Below, piece by piece: positions 63,428 through 64,000 of a stretch of 64,000 bases of DNA. The stretch comes from a bacterium GBS-1 (GTDB taxonomy: Bacteria; Synergistota; GBS-1), in the NCBI GenBank assembly GCA_001443005.1, contig LEKQ01000008.1:1-64000 (forward strand), given 5' to 3'. Positions within the stretch are counted from its first letter, which is position 1, and each line of letters begins with the position of its first letter. The position numbers and the translations under genes were made by a program. Under the pieces are notes generated by a model. That model had not been told where the DNA came from. It saw only the letters and a list, made by a program, of their open reading frames with translations, and searched no databases.

Positions 63428-64000
63428 TCACTCAAAATAAATACTTACGGACCCAAGCTCGTAAAAGTGTGCCGTAAAAACATCCCCCTTATCAGCGTCC
63501 AGTGCAGCGGTTATAGCTCCAGAAAGGATTATCTCCCCAGCTTCCAAAGCTATACCAAATTCCGCAAGTTTATTTGCTAACCATGCCACAGCTGAAGCAG
63601 GATGCCCCCAAACGGCAGCCCCAGCTCCTGTGCCAACTATCCTACCATTCTTTTCAAAAACCATACCTATTAACCTTAGGTCCAGATTCTTAACAGATAC
63701 AGCCTTGCTCCCTAAAACGAACCTTGCACTGGAACCATTATCCGCTATTGTATCCTCAAGCTTTATCTTCCAGTCACGGATTCGACTATCCACTATCTCT
63801 AGGGCTGGAATAACGAACTCCGTCGATCTTAAAACATCGCAAACCGTTACGCCCGGCCCCTTCAGGGTCTCTTTAAGGACAAAGGCGATTTCCCCCTCCA
63901 CCTTAGGTTGAATAAGTTCATCTCTTTTACAAGCTTGCCCAGGCAAAACAAGCATATCATCTAAAAGATGACCATAATCAGGCTCTCTAACGCCAAAGAG
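63428..64000 (-). CDS. dmpE: 2-oxopent-4-enoate hydratase (DmpE/MhpD family), 5' end off the window
   Basis: The frame is open to the window edge; an internal Met at 63955 is not the start. Visible are FGVREPDYGHLLDDMLVLPG, the active-site QPKVEGEIAFVL and AVWGHPASAVAWLANKLAE, the family core. It hydrates 2-hydroxypenta-2,4-dienoate to 4-hydroxy-2-oxopentanoate, the substrate of dmpG. First 60-90 residues are missing. Related decarboxylases (DmpH-type) share the fold, but the context with dmpF-dmpG favours the hydratase. Confidence 0.85.
   Translation of the reverse strand, partial: LFGVREPDYGHLLDDMLVLPGQACKRDELIQPKVEGEIAFVLKETLKGPGVTVCDVLRSTEFVIPALEIVDSRIRDWKIKLEDTIADNGSSARFVLGSKAVSVKNLDLRLIGMVFEKNGRIVGTGAGAAVWGHPASAVAWLANKLAEFGIALEAGEIILSGAITAALDADKGDVFTAHFYELGSVSIYFE

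Noticed and set aside
55414-64000. Aerobic meta-cleavage pathway for phenols or benzoate
   Set aside because: No ring-cleaving dioxygenase or hydroxylase is present in the window and the other genes point to an anaerobe; the upper pathway may lie beyond the right edge, so this is not excluded.

Overview
This 64 kb window is gene-dense, has no rRNA or tRNA gene that I can see, and contains no gap over 300 bases. It comes from a flagellated, LPS-making, probably anaerobic and thermophile-like diderm. Synergistota is the best fit. The evidence is a glycine-rich, Cys-containing C-terminal anchor of the Synerg-CTERM type on a peptidase remnant, heptose and Lpt (LPS export) genes beside Firmicutes-like ylm (yggS-sepF-divIVA) and fliW-csrA neighbourhoods, and heavy use of AGA/AGG and ATA codons. 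Species is not determined. Every gene except tmcAL lies on the minus strand, so right to left is the direction of transcription.

Left part (1-13 kb): a CoA-transferase family gene cut by the window edge; the yceD-rpmF pair with a terminator; tmcAL; a coaD-rsmD-recG-yggU-divIVA-sepF-yggS-HlyD-like run; the translation operon rpsB-tsf-pyrH-frr behind a good sigma-70 promoter and a structured leader; and the heptose genes gmhA-hldE.

Middle left (13-29 kb): a small membrane protein with a perfect palindrome at its start; a broken papain-like peptidase next to an intact chagasin-type cysteine-peptidase inhibitor; a late flagellar block (yvyF-like, flgM, flgN, flgK, flgL, fliW, csrA, flagellin) with two sigma-28 promoters; then metK, a sugar-phosphate isomerase, the LPS transport genes lptB and lptA-like, and prfB with a programmed frameshift. 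The flagellin leader carries GGA-loop hairpins resembling CsrA sites, an anti-Shine-Dalgarno segment and a 20-codon upstream ORF ending on the flagellin start codon.

Middle (29-55 kb): an end-resection operon mre11/sbcD-rad50/sbcC-nurA-herA of the archaeal type; a long shape, division and RNA block (rng, radical-SAM pair, rodA, minCDE, mrdA, mreDCB, radC); then dtd, relA, apt, recJ and a DNA-uptake-like pair comEA/comEC in which ComEC lacks its hydrolase domain.

Right part (54.6-64 kb): the most novel region. An operon encodes a 2-oxopent-4-enoate hydratase, acylating acetaldehyde dehydrogenase, 4-hydroxy-2-oxovalerate aldolase, a ferredoxin-BFD fusion, a divergent protein whose His/Lys/His spacing equals that of the nickel-pincer enzyme LarA, and a BenE-family transporter. 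Immediately beyond lie a flavin reductase and the nickel-pincer cofactor genes larB and larC. I infer an uncharacterised catabolic route in which a nickel-pincer enzyme acts on an imported organic acid and the lower part yields pyruvate and acetyl-CoA without oxygen.
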